This document shows, piece by piece, positions 22,981 to 35,139 of a stretch of DNA of 64,000 nucleotides. Within the stretch, counting starts at the first letter, position 1; the number at the start of each line of letters is the position of its first letter. The notes beneath the pieces are model-generated. The model worked only from the letters and a program-made list of their open reading frames with translations. It had not been told where the DNA came from and did no database searches. Source of the stretch: Hyperoodon ampullatus (lineage: Eukaryota; Chordata; Mammalia; Artiodactyla; Ziphiidae); assembly GCA_949752795.1 (NCBI GenBank), contig CATKHW010000388.1, positions 62,001 to 126,000 on the forward strand, read 5' to 3'. Made by a program: the position numbers and the translations under genes.

Positions 22981-24329
22981 GCCCGCTTGCTTGCTTGGCC
23001 AAAAAGGGCGTATGTTTTCTCCTGAATATATTCAGGAGAAAACGCATACGCCCTTTTGGCCTAGGGCATCATTGTCGAAGTTGTGCCCCTCTTCCTGTGC
23101 TTTAAAGGCTATTCCAACGTACCTCTTGAAATATGTTTCCTGCTATTCTGCCTCGCTTTCAAGTCGGCGTCGTTGCCTTCCCTCAACAGATTTTTGGACG
23201 ATAGTTGTCCTTTATTACTCGGCCAGTTTGTGAATTGCTGTGCCCCTGAGCTCCATTTTTCAACTCGTTTTTGGTGAGCTGACCGCAAGTCCAAAATTTT
23301 GGTTCAGGACCTATACTGGTTCCCGGTGGGTGGCTGAGACTTTGGTTAATTCTTCTTCCTGCCGGGAAATTACAGTGATATGTGCCCGTCCAAATGCCTA
23401 ACAGCTACTCTCTCATTGGTTCTCACTCTTCACTTTCATCCTCTGCCAAATTGGCAACGTGTGTGAAGCAGGAAGTTAAAGGGGCTGTCTCTCCGAGTAG
23501 GGAGGTTGATAGTAAAGCAGATGGAAAGTCAAACCGGAGCACCAGGAGAGGGACTATTCGTTGAGTTTTAGAAACCTTTCGTATTCATAGTGTGTCCGTT
23601 CTCTAGGTTTCCCGTACATGTTATAGCTGTAGTAATATTCCCTTCAACCTGGAGAGTTGGGGCCCATGGAATGGGTGCCAGGCATTTGTGATTTAAAGGG
23701 TCTGCATTTGCTCACCCAATCTCACCAATTCTCTCAGTCCCAAGTGTCCAGCCTTATGCCACATCCAGCTGTCGTTGTAGATAGGGTCATTCCAGGTTTC
23801 ATCAGATACCCTGAAGGAATTGTAAAGAATTTCCCAGTTTTTTTGTTTTGTTTTTGAAATTCCTTTTTATAGTGGGTTTGAGCTGATTCTCGCTGCCATG
23901 TTTATGCCAGTCTAGACACACTTGTTTCCCTTACGGAGACATATCAATACATAGTTTTTAATATTCTTACTAGTCAGATATATTCCTCTGCGGGAAATAT
24001 GGTGTTTTGAGTCCCTATCACTGAGGAAGGTGTAGGTCTTGTCTATTCCATAGTTGGTTTTTGGAACGGTACCTGTGCTTATATCAAACTCTGGTTTTAT
24101 GCATCACCCCACCTCTCCTTCCCCCTTAAGCAGGCATAAGAGGGTTTTCTAAATGTTAGACACTGTTCTCTTTCCTAACTCAGTTCAAGTGTCGCCATGT
24201 TTATAGGATCTTCATAAGTGATATCTTATGATAAGTTTCTTTTTCTGTGTGACTTATTTCACTTAGAATCATCGTACCTGAATCCACCTATTTTGCTGCT
24301 ACTGGTCTTATGATATTGATTTCATGGCT
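22595..24329. repeat. Satellite monomer 14 (diverged B-type)
   Basis: 1735 bp, class III. The palindrome at 22994-23064 is shortened to 71 bp by asymmetric losses in both arms. This is the older relative of the B units of the 3473-bp dimer. Confidence 0.95.
22994..23064. repeat. 71-bp shortened palindrome variant
   Basis: The left arm lacks the gc of gtatgcgtttt and the right arm lacks one T of cccttttt and reads ggcctag. The two arms no longer match over their length. The same variant is found at 26468-26538 and 29941-30011 and marks the B-type monomers. Confidence 0.9.
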
Positions 24330-24716
24330 GAGGGATATTCCATCGTACGTAAGTACCACAATTTTTAGAACCATTTTTATATTTCCTGGGATACTTAATG
24401 TGTATCCAAGTTGAGGTCCTTGTAAGCAGTGCAGCCCTAAATGTTGGGGTGGCTCTGTCTTATTGATTTTCCGTTTTCCCAAGGTTTATTCCCTAGACTG
24501 GAAGTGCCCTTGGCTCTGTAGCTCTGTTCTTTACTTGTTTTAGGGCACACAATGCATTCCTCCAGAGAGGCAGTTGGCAATTTACATCCCGCCCATCAGC
24601 ATAACAAGGCTCCCTGTTCTCCAGGGCCTGTCTTGCCTTTCTGGTTTTTACACATTTTGTGGATGTCCCTTTTGACCCGTGGGAAGTGATACTTCTTTGT
24701 AGTGCAGATTTGCATT
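23838..24716 (-). mobile_element. L1 3'-end relic, copy 14
   Basis: The lower frame is shortened (24288-24482) by a stop at the cacctattttg site. The upper frame is 24493-24783. Confidence 0.88.
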
Positions 24717-26068
24717 GCCCGCTTGCTTGCTTGGCCAAAAAGGGCGTATGCGTTTTCTCCTGAATATATTCAGGAGAAAACACATACGCCCTTTTTGGAC
24801 AAGGGCATCATTTTCGAAGTTGTGCCCCTCTTCCTGTGCTTTAAAGGCAATTCCAACGTACCTCTTGAAATCTGTTTCCTGCTATTCTGCCTCGCTTTCA
24901 AGTCCGCCTCGTTGCCTTCCCTCAACAGATTTTTGGACGATAGTTGTCCTTTATTACTCGGCCAGTTTGTGAATTGCTGGGCCCCTGAGCTCCATTTTTC
25001 AACTCGTTTTTGGTGAGCTGACCGCAAGTCCAAAATTTTGGTTCAGGACCTATACTGGTTCCCGGTGGGTGGCTGAGACTTTGGTTAATTCTTCTTCCTG
25101 CCGGGAAATTACAGTGATATGTGCCCGTCCAAATGCCGAACAGCTACTCTCTCATTGGTTCTCCCTCTTCCCATTCATCCTCTGCCAAATTGGCAACGTG
25201 TGTGAACCAGGAGGTTAAAGGGGCTGTCTCTCCAAGTTGGGAGGTTGATAGTAAAGCAGATGGAAAGTCAAAGCGGAGCACCAGGAGAGGGACTATTCGT
25301 TGAGTTTTAGAAACCTTTCGTATTCACAGTGTGTCCGTTCTCTAGCTTTCCCGTACATGTTATAGCTGGAGTAATATTCACTTCAACCTAGAGAGTTGGG
25401 GCCCATGGAATGGGTGCCAGGCATTTGTGATTTAAAGGGTCTGCATTTGCAAACCCAATCTCACCAATCCTCTCAGTCCCAAGTGTCCCTCCTTATGCCA
25501 CATCCAGCTGTCGTTGTAGATAGGGTCATTCCAGGTTTCATCAGGGACCCTGAAGGAATTGTAAAGAATTTCCCAGTTTTTTTGTTTTGTTTATGAAATT
25601 CATTTTTATAGTGGGCTTGAGCTGATTCTCGCTGCCATGTTTATGCCAGTCTAGACACACTTGATTCCCTTACAGAGACATATCAATACATAGGTTTTAA
25701 GATTCTTACTAGTCAGATATATTCCTCTGCGGGAAATATGGGATTTTGAGTCCCTTTCACTGAGGAAGGTGTAGGTCTTGTCTATTCCATAGTTGGTTTT
25801 TGGAACGGTACCTGTGCTTATATCAAACTCTGGTTTTATGCATCACCCCACCTCTCCTTCCCCCTTAAGCAGGCATAAGAGTGTTTTCTAAATATGAGAC
25901 ATTGTTCTCTTTCCTAACTCAGTTCAAGTGTAGCCATGTTTATAGGATCTTCATAAGTGATATCTTATGATAAGTTTCTTTTTCTGTGTGACTTATTTCA
26001 CTTAGAATCATCGTACCTGAATCCACCCATTTTGCTGCTACTGGTCTTATGACATTGATTTCATGGCT
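24330..26068. repeat. Satellite monomer 15 (A of 3473-bp dimer)
   Basis: 1739 bp, class III. The palindrome is at 24730-24803, with aaaacacatacg and ggacaag in the right arm. The L1 part has a private TAG-creating variant (atttttagaacc). Confidence 0.95.
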
Positions 26069-26454
26069 GAGGGATATTCCATCGTACGTAAGTACCACAA
26101 TTTTTTGAACCATTTTTGTATTTCCTGGGATACTTTAGGTGTATCCAAGTTGAGGTCTTTGTAAGCAGTGCAGCCCTAATTTTGGGGTGGCTCTGTCTTA
26201 TTGATTTTCATTTTTCCCAAGGTATATTCCCTAGACTGGAAGTGCCCTTGGCTCTGTAGCTCTGTTGTTTACTTGTTTTAGGGAACACAATGCACTCCTT
26301 CAGAGAGGCAGTTGGCAATTTACATCCCGCCCATCAGCATAACAAGGCTCCCTGTTCTCCAGGGCCTGTCTTGCCTTTCTGGTTTTTACACATTTTGTGG
26401 ATGTCGCTTTTGACCGGTGGGAAGTGATACTTCTTTGTAGTGCAGATTTGCATT
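25577..26454 (-). mobile_element. L1 3'-end relic, copy 15
   Basis: Only a shortened upper frame is open (26300-26521). Confidence 0.88.
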
Positions 26455-27802
26455 GCCCGCTTGCTTGCTTGGCCAAAAAGGGCGTATGTTTTCTCCTGAA
26501 TATATTCAGGAGAAAACGCATACGCCCTTTTGGCCTAGGGCATCATTGTCGAAGTTGTGCCCCTCTTCCTGTGCTTTAAAGGCGATTCCAACGTACCACT
26601 TGAAATATGTTTCCTGCTATTTTGCCTCGCTTTCAAGTCGGAGTCGTTGCCTTCCCTCAACAGATTTTTGGACGATAGTTGTCCTTTATTACTCGGCCAG
26701 TTTGTGAATTGCTGTGCCCCTGAGATCCATTTTTCAACTCGTGTTTGGTGAGCTGACCGCAAGTCCAAAATTTTGGTTCAGGACCTATACTGGTTCCCGG
26801 TGGGTGGCTGAGACTTTGGTTAATTCTTCTTCCTGCAGAAAATTACAGTGATATGTGCCCGTCCAAATGCCTAACAGCTACTCTCTCATTGGTTCTCCCT
26901 CTTCACTTTCATCCTCTGCCAAATTGGCAACGTGTGTGAAGCAGGAAGTTAAAGGTGCTGTCTCTCCGAGTAGGGAGGTTGATAGTAAAGCAGATGGAAA
27001 GTCAAACCGGAGCACCAGGAGAGGGACTATTGGTTGAGTTTTAGAAACCTTTCGTATTCATAGTGTGTCCGTTCTCTAGGTTTCCCGTACATGTTATAGC
27101 TGTAGTAATATTCCCTTCAACCTGGAGAGTTGGGGCCCATGGAATGTGTGCCAGGCATTTGTGATTTAAAGGGTCTGCATTTGCTCACCCAATCTCACCA
27201 ATTCTCTCAGTCCCAAGTGTCCAGCCTTATGCCACATCCAGCTGTCGTTGTAGATAGGGTCATTCCAGGTTTCATCAGATACCCTGAAGGAATTGTAAAG
27301 AATTGCCCAGTTTTTTTGTTTTGTTTTTGAAATTCCTTTTTATAGTGGGTTTGAGCTGATTCTCGCTGCCATGTTTATGCCAGTCTAGACACACTTGTTT
27401 CCCTTACGGAGACATATCAATACATAGTTTTTAATATTCTTACTAGTCAGATATATTCCTCTGCGGGAAATATGGTGTTTTGAGTCCCTATCACTGAGGA
27501 AGGTGTAGGTCTTGTCTATTCCATAGTTGGTTTTTGGAACGGTACCTGTGCTTATATCAAACTCTGGTTTTATGCATCACCCCACCTCTCCTTCCCCCTT
27601 AAGCAGGCATAAGAGGGTTTTCTAAATGTTAGACACTGTTCTCTTTCCTAACTCAGTTCAAGTGTCGCCATGTTTATAGGATCTTCATAAGTGATATCTT
27701 ATGATAAGTTTCTTTTTCTGTGTGACTTATTTCACTTAGAATCATCGTACCTCAATCCACCTATTTTGCTGCTACTGGTCTTATGATATTGATTTCATGG
27801 CT
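26069..27802. repeat. Satellite monomer 16 (B of 3473-bp dimer)
   Basis: 1734 bp, the shortest length class. The 71-bp palindrome is at 26468-26538. Private variants include ctgcagaaaatt, tactttaggtg and tattggttgag. Confidence 0.95.
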
Positions 27803-28189
27803 GAGGGATATTCCATCGTACGTAAGTACCACAATTTTTAGAACCATTTTTATATTTCCTGGGATACTTAATGTGTATCCAAGTTGAGGTCCTTGTAAGC
27901 AGTGCAGCCCTAAATGTTGGGGTGGCTCTGTCTTATTGATTTTCCGTTTTCCCAAGGTTTATTCCCTAGACTGGAAGTGCCCTTGGCTCTGTAGCTCTGT
28001 TCTTTACTTGTTTTAGGGCACACAATGCATTCCTCCAGAGAGGCAGTTGGCAATTTACATCCCGCCCATCAGCATAACAAGGCTCCCTGTTCTCCAGGGC
28101 CTGTCTTGCCTTTCTGGTTTTTACACATTTTGTGGATGTCCCTTTTGACCCGTGGGAAGTGATACTTCTTTGTAGTGCAGATTTGCATT
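27311..28189 (-). mobile_element. L1 3'-end relic, copy 16
   Basis: Same frame pattern as copy 14: 27761-27955 and 27966-28211. Confidence 0.88.
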
Positions 28190-29541
28190 GCCCGCTTGCT
28201 TGCTTGGCCAAAAAGGGCGTATGCGTTTTCTCCTGAATATATTCAGGAGAAAACGCATACGCCCTTTTTGGACAAGGGCATCATTTTCGAAGTTGTGCCC
28301 CTCTTCCTGTGCTTTAAAGGCAATTCCAACGTACCTCTTGAAATCTGTTTCCTGCTATTCTGCCTCGCTTTCAAGTCCGCCTCGTTGCCTTCCCTCAACA
28401 GATTTTTGGACGATAGTTGTCCTTTATTACTCGGCCAGTTTGTGAATTGCTGGGCCCCTGAGCTCCATTTTTCAACTCGTTTTTGGTGAGCTGACCGCAA
28501 GTCCAAAATTTTGGTTCAGGACCTATACTGGTTCCCGGTGGGTGGCTGAGACTTTGGTTAATTCTTCTTCCTGCCGGGAAATTACAGTGATATGTGCCCG
28601 TCCAAATGCCGAACAGCTACTCTCTCATTGGTTCTCCCTCTTCCCTTTCATCCTCTGCCAAATTGGCAACGTGTGTGAACCAGGAGGTTAAAGGGGCTGT
28701 CTCTCCAAGTTGGGAGGTTGATAGTAAAGCAGATGGAAAGTCAAAGCGGAGCACCAGGAGAGGGACTATTCGTTGAGTTTTAGAAACCTTTCGTATTCAC
28801 AGTGTGTCCGTTCTCTAGCTTTCCCGTACATGTTATAGCTGGAGTAATATTCACTTCAACCTGGAGAGTTGGGGCCCATGGAATGGGTGCCAGGCATTTG
28901 TGATTTAAAGGGTCTGCATTTGCAAACCCAATCTCACCAATCCTCTCAGTCCCAAGTGTCCCTCCTTATGCCACATCCAGCTGTCGTTGTAGATAGGGTC
29001 ATTCCAGGTTTCATCAGGGACCCTGAAGGAATTGTAAAGAATTTCCCAGTTTTTTTGTTTTGTTTATGAAATTCATTTTTATAGTGGGCTTGAGCTGATT
29101 CTCGCTGCCATGTTTATGCCAGTCTAGACACACTTGATTCCCTTACAGAGACATATCAATAAATAGGTTTTTAGATTCTTACTAGTCAGATATATTCCTC
29201 TGCGGGAAATATGGGGTTTTGAGTCCCTTTCACTGAGGAAGGTGTAGGTCTTGTCTATTCCATAGTTGGTTTTTGGAACGGTACCTGTGCTTATATCAAA
29301 CTCTGGTTTTATGCATCACCCCACCTCTCCTTCCCCCTTAAGCAGGCATAAGAGTGTTTTCTAAATATGAGACATTGTTCTCTTTCCTAACTCAGTTCAA
29401 GTGTAGCCATGTTTATAGGATCTTCATAAGTGATATCTTATGATAAGTTTCTTTTTCTGTGTGACTTATTTCACTTAGAATCATCGTACCTGAATCCACC
29501 CATTTTGCTGCTACTGGTCTTATGACATTGATTTCATGGCT
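27803..29541. repeat. Satellite monomer 17 (A)
   Basis: 1739 bp. Nearly identical to monomer 15, with a handful of differences (for example caataaataggttttt). The palindrome is at 28203-28276. Confidence 0.95.
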
Positions 29542-29927
29542 GAGGGATATTCCATCGTACGTAAGTACCACAATTTTTTGAACCATTTTTGTATTTCCTG
29601 GGATACTTTAGGTGTATCCAAGTTGAGGTCTTTGTAAGCAGTGCAGCCCTAATTTTGGGGTGGCTCTGTCTTATTGATTTTCATTTTTCCCAAGGTATAT
29701 TCCCTAGACTGGAAGTGCCCTTGGCTCTGTAGCTCTGTTGTTTACTTGTTTTAGGGAACACAATGCACTCCTTCAGAGAGGCAGTTGGCAATTTACATCC
29801 CGCCCATCAGCATAACAAGGCTCCCTGTTCTCCAGGGCCTGTCTTGCCTTTCTGGTTTTTACACATTTTGTGGATGTCGCTTTTGACCGGTGGGAAGTGA
29901 TACTTCTTTGTAGTGCAGATTTGCATT
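29050..29927 (-). mobile_element. L1 3'-end relic, copy 17
   Basis: Same as copy 15; only 29773-29994 is open. Confidence 0.88.
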
Positions 29928-31275
29928 GCCCGCTTGCTTGCTTGGCCAAAAAGGGCGTATGTTTTCTCCTGAATATATTCAGGAGAAAACGCATACGCCC
30001 TTTTGGCCTAGGGCATCATTGTCGAAGTTGTACCCCTCTTCCTGTGCTTTAAAGGCGATTCCAACGTACCACTTGAAATATGTTTCCTGCTATTTTGCCT
30101 CGCTTTCAAGTCGGAGTCGTTGCCTTCCCTCAACAGATTTTTGGACGATAGTTGTCCTTTATTACTCGGCCAGTTTGTGAATTGCTGTGCCCCTGAGATC
30201 CATTTTTCAACTCGTGTTTGGTGAGCTGACCGCAAGTCCAAAATTTTGGTTCAGGACCTATACTGGTTCCCGGTGGGTGGCTGAGACTTTGGTTAATTCT
30301 TCTTCCTGCAGAAAATTACAGTGATATGTGCCCGTCCAAATGCCTAACAGCTACTCTCTCATTGGTTCTCCCTCTTCACTTTCATCCTCTGCCAAATTGG
30401 CAACGTGTGTGAAGCAGGAAGTTAAAGGTGCTGTCTCTCCGAGTAGGGAGGTTGATAGTAAAGCAGATGGAAAGTCAAACCGGAGCACCAGGAGAGGGAC
30501 TATTGGTTGAGTTTTAGAAACCTTTCGTATTCATAGTGTGTCCGTTCTCTAGGTTTCCCGTACATGTTATAGCTGTAGTAATATTCCCTTCAACCTGGAG
30601 AGTTGGGGCCCATGGAATGTGTGCCAGGCATTTGTGATTTAAAGGGTCTGCATTTGCTCACCCAATCTCACCAATTCTCTCAGTCCCAAGTGTCCAGCCT
30701 TATGCCACATCCAGCTGTCGTTGTAGATAGGGTCATTCCAGGTTTCATCAGATACCCTGAAGGAATTGTAAAGAATTGCCCAGTTTTTTTGTTTTGTTTT
30801 TGAAATTCCTTTTTATAGTGGGTTTGAGCTGATTCTCGCTGCCATGTTTATGCCAGTCTAGACACACTTGTTTCCCTTACGGAGACATATCAATACATAG
30901 TTTTTAATATTCTTACTAGTCAGATATATTCCTCTGCGGGAAATATGGTGTTTTGAGTCCCTATCACTGAGGAAGGTGTAGGTCTTGTCTATTCCATAGT
31001 TGGTTTTTGGAACGGTACCTGTGCTTATATCAAACTCTGGTTTTATGCATCACCCCACCTCTCCTTCCCCCTTAAGCAGGCATAAGAGGGTTTTCTAAAT
31101 GTTAGACACTGTTCTCTTTCCTAACTCAGTTCAAGTGTCGCCATGTTTATAGGATCTTCATAAGTGATATCTTATGATAAGTTTCTTTTTCTGTGTGACT
31201 TATTTCACTTAGAATCATCGTACCTCAATCCACCTATTTTGCTGCTACTGGTCTTATGATATTGATTTCATGGCT
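29542..31275. repeat. Satellite monomer 18 (B)
   Basis: 1734 bp. Nearly identical to monomer 16; it differs for example at gttgtacccctc (30029). The 71-bp palindrome is at 29941-30011. Confidence 0.95.
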
Positions 31276-31662
31276 GAGGGATATTCCATCGTACGTAAGT
31301 ACCACAATTTTTAGAACCATTTTTATATTTCCTGGGATACTTAATGTGTATCCAAGTTGAGGTCCTTGTAAGCAGTGCAGCCCTAAATGTTGGGGTGGCT
31401 CTGTCTTATTGATTTTCCGTTTTCCCAAGGTTTATTCCCTAGACTGGAAGTGCCCTTGGCTCTGTAGCTCTGTTCTTTACTTGTTTTAGGGCACACAATG
31501 CATTCCTCCAGAGAGGCAGTTGGCAATTTACATCCCGCCCATCAGCATAACAAGGCTCCCTGTTCTCCAGGGCCTGTCTTGCCTTTCTGGTTTTTACACA
31601 TTTTGTGGATGTCCCTTTTGACCCGTGGGAAGTGATACTTCTTTGTAGTGCAGATTTGCATT
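30784..31662 (-). mobile_element. L1 3'-end relic, copy 18
   Basis: Same as copy 16: 31234-31428 and 31439-31684. Confidence 0.88.
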
Positions 31663-33014
31663 GCCCGCTTGCTTGCTTGGCCAAAAAGGGCGTATGCGTT
31701 TTCTCCTGAATATATTCAGGAGAAAACGCATACGCCCTTTTTGGACAAGGGCATCATTTTCGAAGTTGTGCCCCTCTTCCTGTGCTTTAAAGGCAATTCC
31801 AACGTACCTCTTGAAATCTGTTTCCTGCTATTCTGCCTCGCTTTCAAGTCCGCCTCGTTGCCTTCCCTCAACAGATTTTTGGACGATAGTTGTCCTTTAT
31901 TACTCGGCCAGTTTGTGAATTGCTGGGCCCCTGAGCTCCATTTTTCAACTCGTTTTTGGTGAGCTGACCGCAAGTCCAAAATTTTGGTTCAGGACCTATA
32001 CTGGTTCCCGGTGGGTGGCTGAGACTTTGGTTAATTCTTCTTCCTGCCGGGAAATTACAGTGATATGTGCCCGTCCAAATGCCGAACAGCTACTCTCTCA
32101 TTGGTTCTCCCTCTTCCCTTTCATCCTCTGCCAAATTGGCAACGTGTGTGAACCAGGAGGTTAAAGGGGCTGTCTCTCCAAGTTGGGAGGTTGATAGTAA
32201 AGCAGATGGAAAGTCAAAGCGGAGCACCAGGAGAGGGACTATTCGTTGAGTTTTAGAAACCTTTCGTATTCACAGTGTGTCCGTTCTCTAGCTTTCCCGT
32301 ACATGTTATAGCTGGAGTAATATTCACTTCAACCTGGAGAGTTGGGGCCCATGGAATGGGTGCCAGGCATTTGTGATTTAAAGGGTCTGCATTTGCAAAC
32401 CCAATCTCACCAATCCTCTCAGTCCCAAGTGTCCCTCCTTATGCCACATCCAGCTGTCGTTGTAGATAGGGTCATTCCAGGTTTCATCAGGGACCCTGAA
32501 GGAATTGTAAAGAATTTCCCAGTTTTTTTGTTTTGTTTATGAAATTCATTTTTATAGTGGGCTTGAGCTGATTCTCGCTGCCATGTTTATGCCAGTCTAG
32601 ACACACTTGATTCCCTTACAGAGACATATCAATAAATAGGTTTTTAGATTCTTACTAGTCAGATATATTCCTCTGCGGGAAATATGGGGTTTTGAGTCCC
32701 TTTCACTGAGGAAGGTGTAGGTCTTGTCTATTCCATAGTTGGTTTTTGGAACGGTACCTGTGCTTATATCAAACTCTGGTTTTATGCATCACCCCACCTC
32801 TCCTTCCCCCTTAAGCAGGCATAAGAGTGTTTTCTAAATATGAGACATTGTTCTCTTTCCTAACTCAGTTCAAGTGTAGCCATATTTATAGGATCTTCAT
32901 AAGTGATATCTTATGATAAGTTTCTTTTTCTGTGTGACTTATTTCACTTAGAATCATCGTACCTGAATCCACCCATTTTGCTGCTACTGGTCTTATGACA
33001 TTGATTTCATGGCT
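31276..33014. repeat. Satellite monomer 19 (A)
   Basis: 1739 bp. It matches monomer 17 wherever I compared them except ccatatttatagg near 32881. The palindrome is at 31676-31749. Confidence 0.95.
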
Positions 33015-33400
33015 GAGGGATATTCCATCGTACGTAAGTACCACAATTTTTTGAACCATTTTTGTATTTCCTGGGATACTTTAGGTGTATCCAAGTTGAG
33101 GTCTTTGTAAGCAGTGCAGCCCTAATTTTGGGGTGGCTCTGTCTTATTGATTTTCATTTTTCCCAAGGTATATTCCCTAGACTGGAAGTGCCCTTGGCTC
33201 TGTAGCTCTGTTGTTTACTTGTTTTAGGGAACACAATGCACTCCTCCAGAGAGGCAGTTGGCAATTTACATCCCGCCCATCAGCATAACAAGGCTCCCTG
33301 TTCTCCAGGGCCTGTCTTGCCTTTCTGGTTTTTACACATTTTGTGGATGTCCCTTTTGACTGGTGGGAAGTGATACTTCTTTGTAGTGCAGATTTGCATT
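32523..33400 (-). mobile_element. L1 3'-end relic, copy 19
   Basis: The upper frame is 33177-33422. The dimer-type sequence ends inside this copy near 33240. Confidence 0.88.
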
Positions 33401-34752
33401 GCCAGCTTGCTTGCTTGGGCAAAAAGGGCGTATGCGTTTTCTCCTGAATATATTCAGGAGAAAACGCATACGCACTTTTTGGCCAAGTGCATCATTGTCG
33501 AAGTTGTGTCCTTCTTCCTGTGCTTTAAAGGCGATTCCAACGTACCTCTTGAAATCTGTTTCCTGCTATTCTGCCTCGCTTTCAAGTCCGCCTCGTTGCC
33601 TTCCCTCAACAGATTTTTGGAAGATAGTTGTCCTTTATTACTCGGACAGTTTGTGAATTGCTGTGCCCCTGAGCTCCATTTTTCAAATCGTTTTTGGTGA
33701 GCTGACCGCAAGTCCAAAATTTTGGTTCAGGACCTATACTGGTTCCCGGTGGGTGGCTGAGACTTTGGTTAATTCTTCTTCCTGCCGGGAAATTAGAGTG
33801 ATATGAGCCCGTCCAAATGCCTAAGAGCTACTCTCTCATTGGTTCTCCCTCTTCCCTTTCATCCTCTGCCAAATTGGCAACCTGTGCGAACCAGGAGGTT
33901 AAAGGGGCTGTCTCTCCAAGTTGGGAGGTTGATAGTAAAGCAGATGGAAAGTCAAAGCGGAACACCAGGAGAGGGACTATTCGTTGAGTTGTAGAAACCT
34001 TTCGTATTCACAGTGTGTCCGTTCTCTAGGTTTCCCGTACATGTTATAGCTGGAGTAATATTCACTTCAACCTGGAGAGTTGGGGCCCATGGAATGGGTG
34101 CCAGGCATTTGTGATTTAAAGGGTCTGCATTTGCTCACCCAATCTCACCAATCCTCTCAGTCCCAAGTGTCCCTCCTTATGCCACATCCAGCTTTCGTTG
34201 TAGATAGGGTCATTCCAGGTTTCATCAGGGACCCTGAAGGAATTGTAAAGAATTTCCCAGTTTTTTTGTTTTGTTTTTGAAATTCCTTTTTATAGTGGGC
34301 TTGAGCTGATTCTCGCTGCCATGTTTATGCCAGTCTAGACACACTTGTTTCCCTTACTGAGACACATCAATACATAGGTTTTAAGATTCTTACTAGTCAG
34401 ATATATTCCTCTGTGGGAAATATGGTGTTTTGAATCTCTTTCACTGAGGAAGGTGTAGGTCTTGGCTATTCCATAGTTGGTTTTTGGAACGGTACCTTTG
34501 CTTATATCAAACTCTGGTTTTATGCATCACCCCACCTCTCCTTCCCCCTTAAGCAGGCATAAGAGTGTTTTCTAAATGTGAGACACTGTTCTCTTTCCTA
34601 ACTCAGTTCAAGTGTAGCCATATTTATAGGATCTTTATAAGTGATATCTTATGATAAGTTTATTTTTCTGTGTGACTTATTTCACTTAGAATCATCGTAC
34701 CTGAATCCACCCATTTTGCTGCTACTGGTCTTATGACATTGATTTCATGGCT
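33015..34752. repeat. Satellite monomer 20 (hybrid)
   Basis: 1738 bp. The first ~220 bp match the B type (tactttaggtg, ttttcattttt). From ~33240 it switches to a different sequence with a full 74-bp palindrome (33414-33487). This marks the right edge of the dimer block. Confidence 0.95.
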
Positions 34753-35139
34753 GAGGGATATTCCATCATACGTAAGTACCACAATTTTTTGAACCATTTT
34801 TATATTTCCTGGGATATTTAAGGTGGATCCAAGTTGAGGTCCTTGTAAGCAGTGCAGCCCTAAATTTTGGGGTGGCTCTGTCTTATTGATTTTCATTTTT
34901 CCCAAGGTATATTCTGTAGACTGGAAGTGCCCTTGGCTCTGTAGCTCTGTTCTTTACTTGTTTTAGGGAACACAATGCACTCCTCCAGAGAGGCAGTTGG
35001 CAATTTACATCCCGCCCATCAGCATAACAAGGCTCCCTGTTCTCCAGGGCCTGTCTTGCCTTTCTGGTTTTTACACATTTTGTGGATGTCCCTTTTGACC
35101 GGTGGGAAGTGATACTTCTTTGTAGTGCAGATTTGCATT
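34261..35139 (-). mobile_element. L1 3'-end relic, copy 20
   Basis: The lower frame is 34660-34905 (early stop). In the upper frame 34883-35161 the usual TAG is now a tyrosine codon (attctgtagactgg). Confidence 0.88.

Larger units (their letters stand above)
24330..33240. repeat. Higher-order repeat, 3473-bp A-B dimer, ~2.5 copies
   Basis: Monomers 15-16, 17-18 and 19-20 alternate between 1739-bp A units and 1734-bp B units. The A-B pair repeats with a 3473-bp period and only a few differences between copies. The match ends inside monomer 20 near 33240, where ctccttcag becomes ctcctccag and the sequence changes type. Monomer 14 is a more diverged B relative on the left. This is the expected product of recent unequal exchange. 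Confidence 0.9.
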
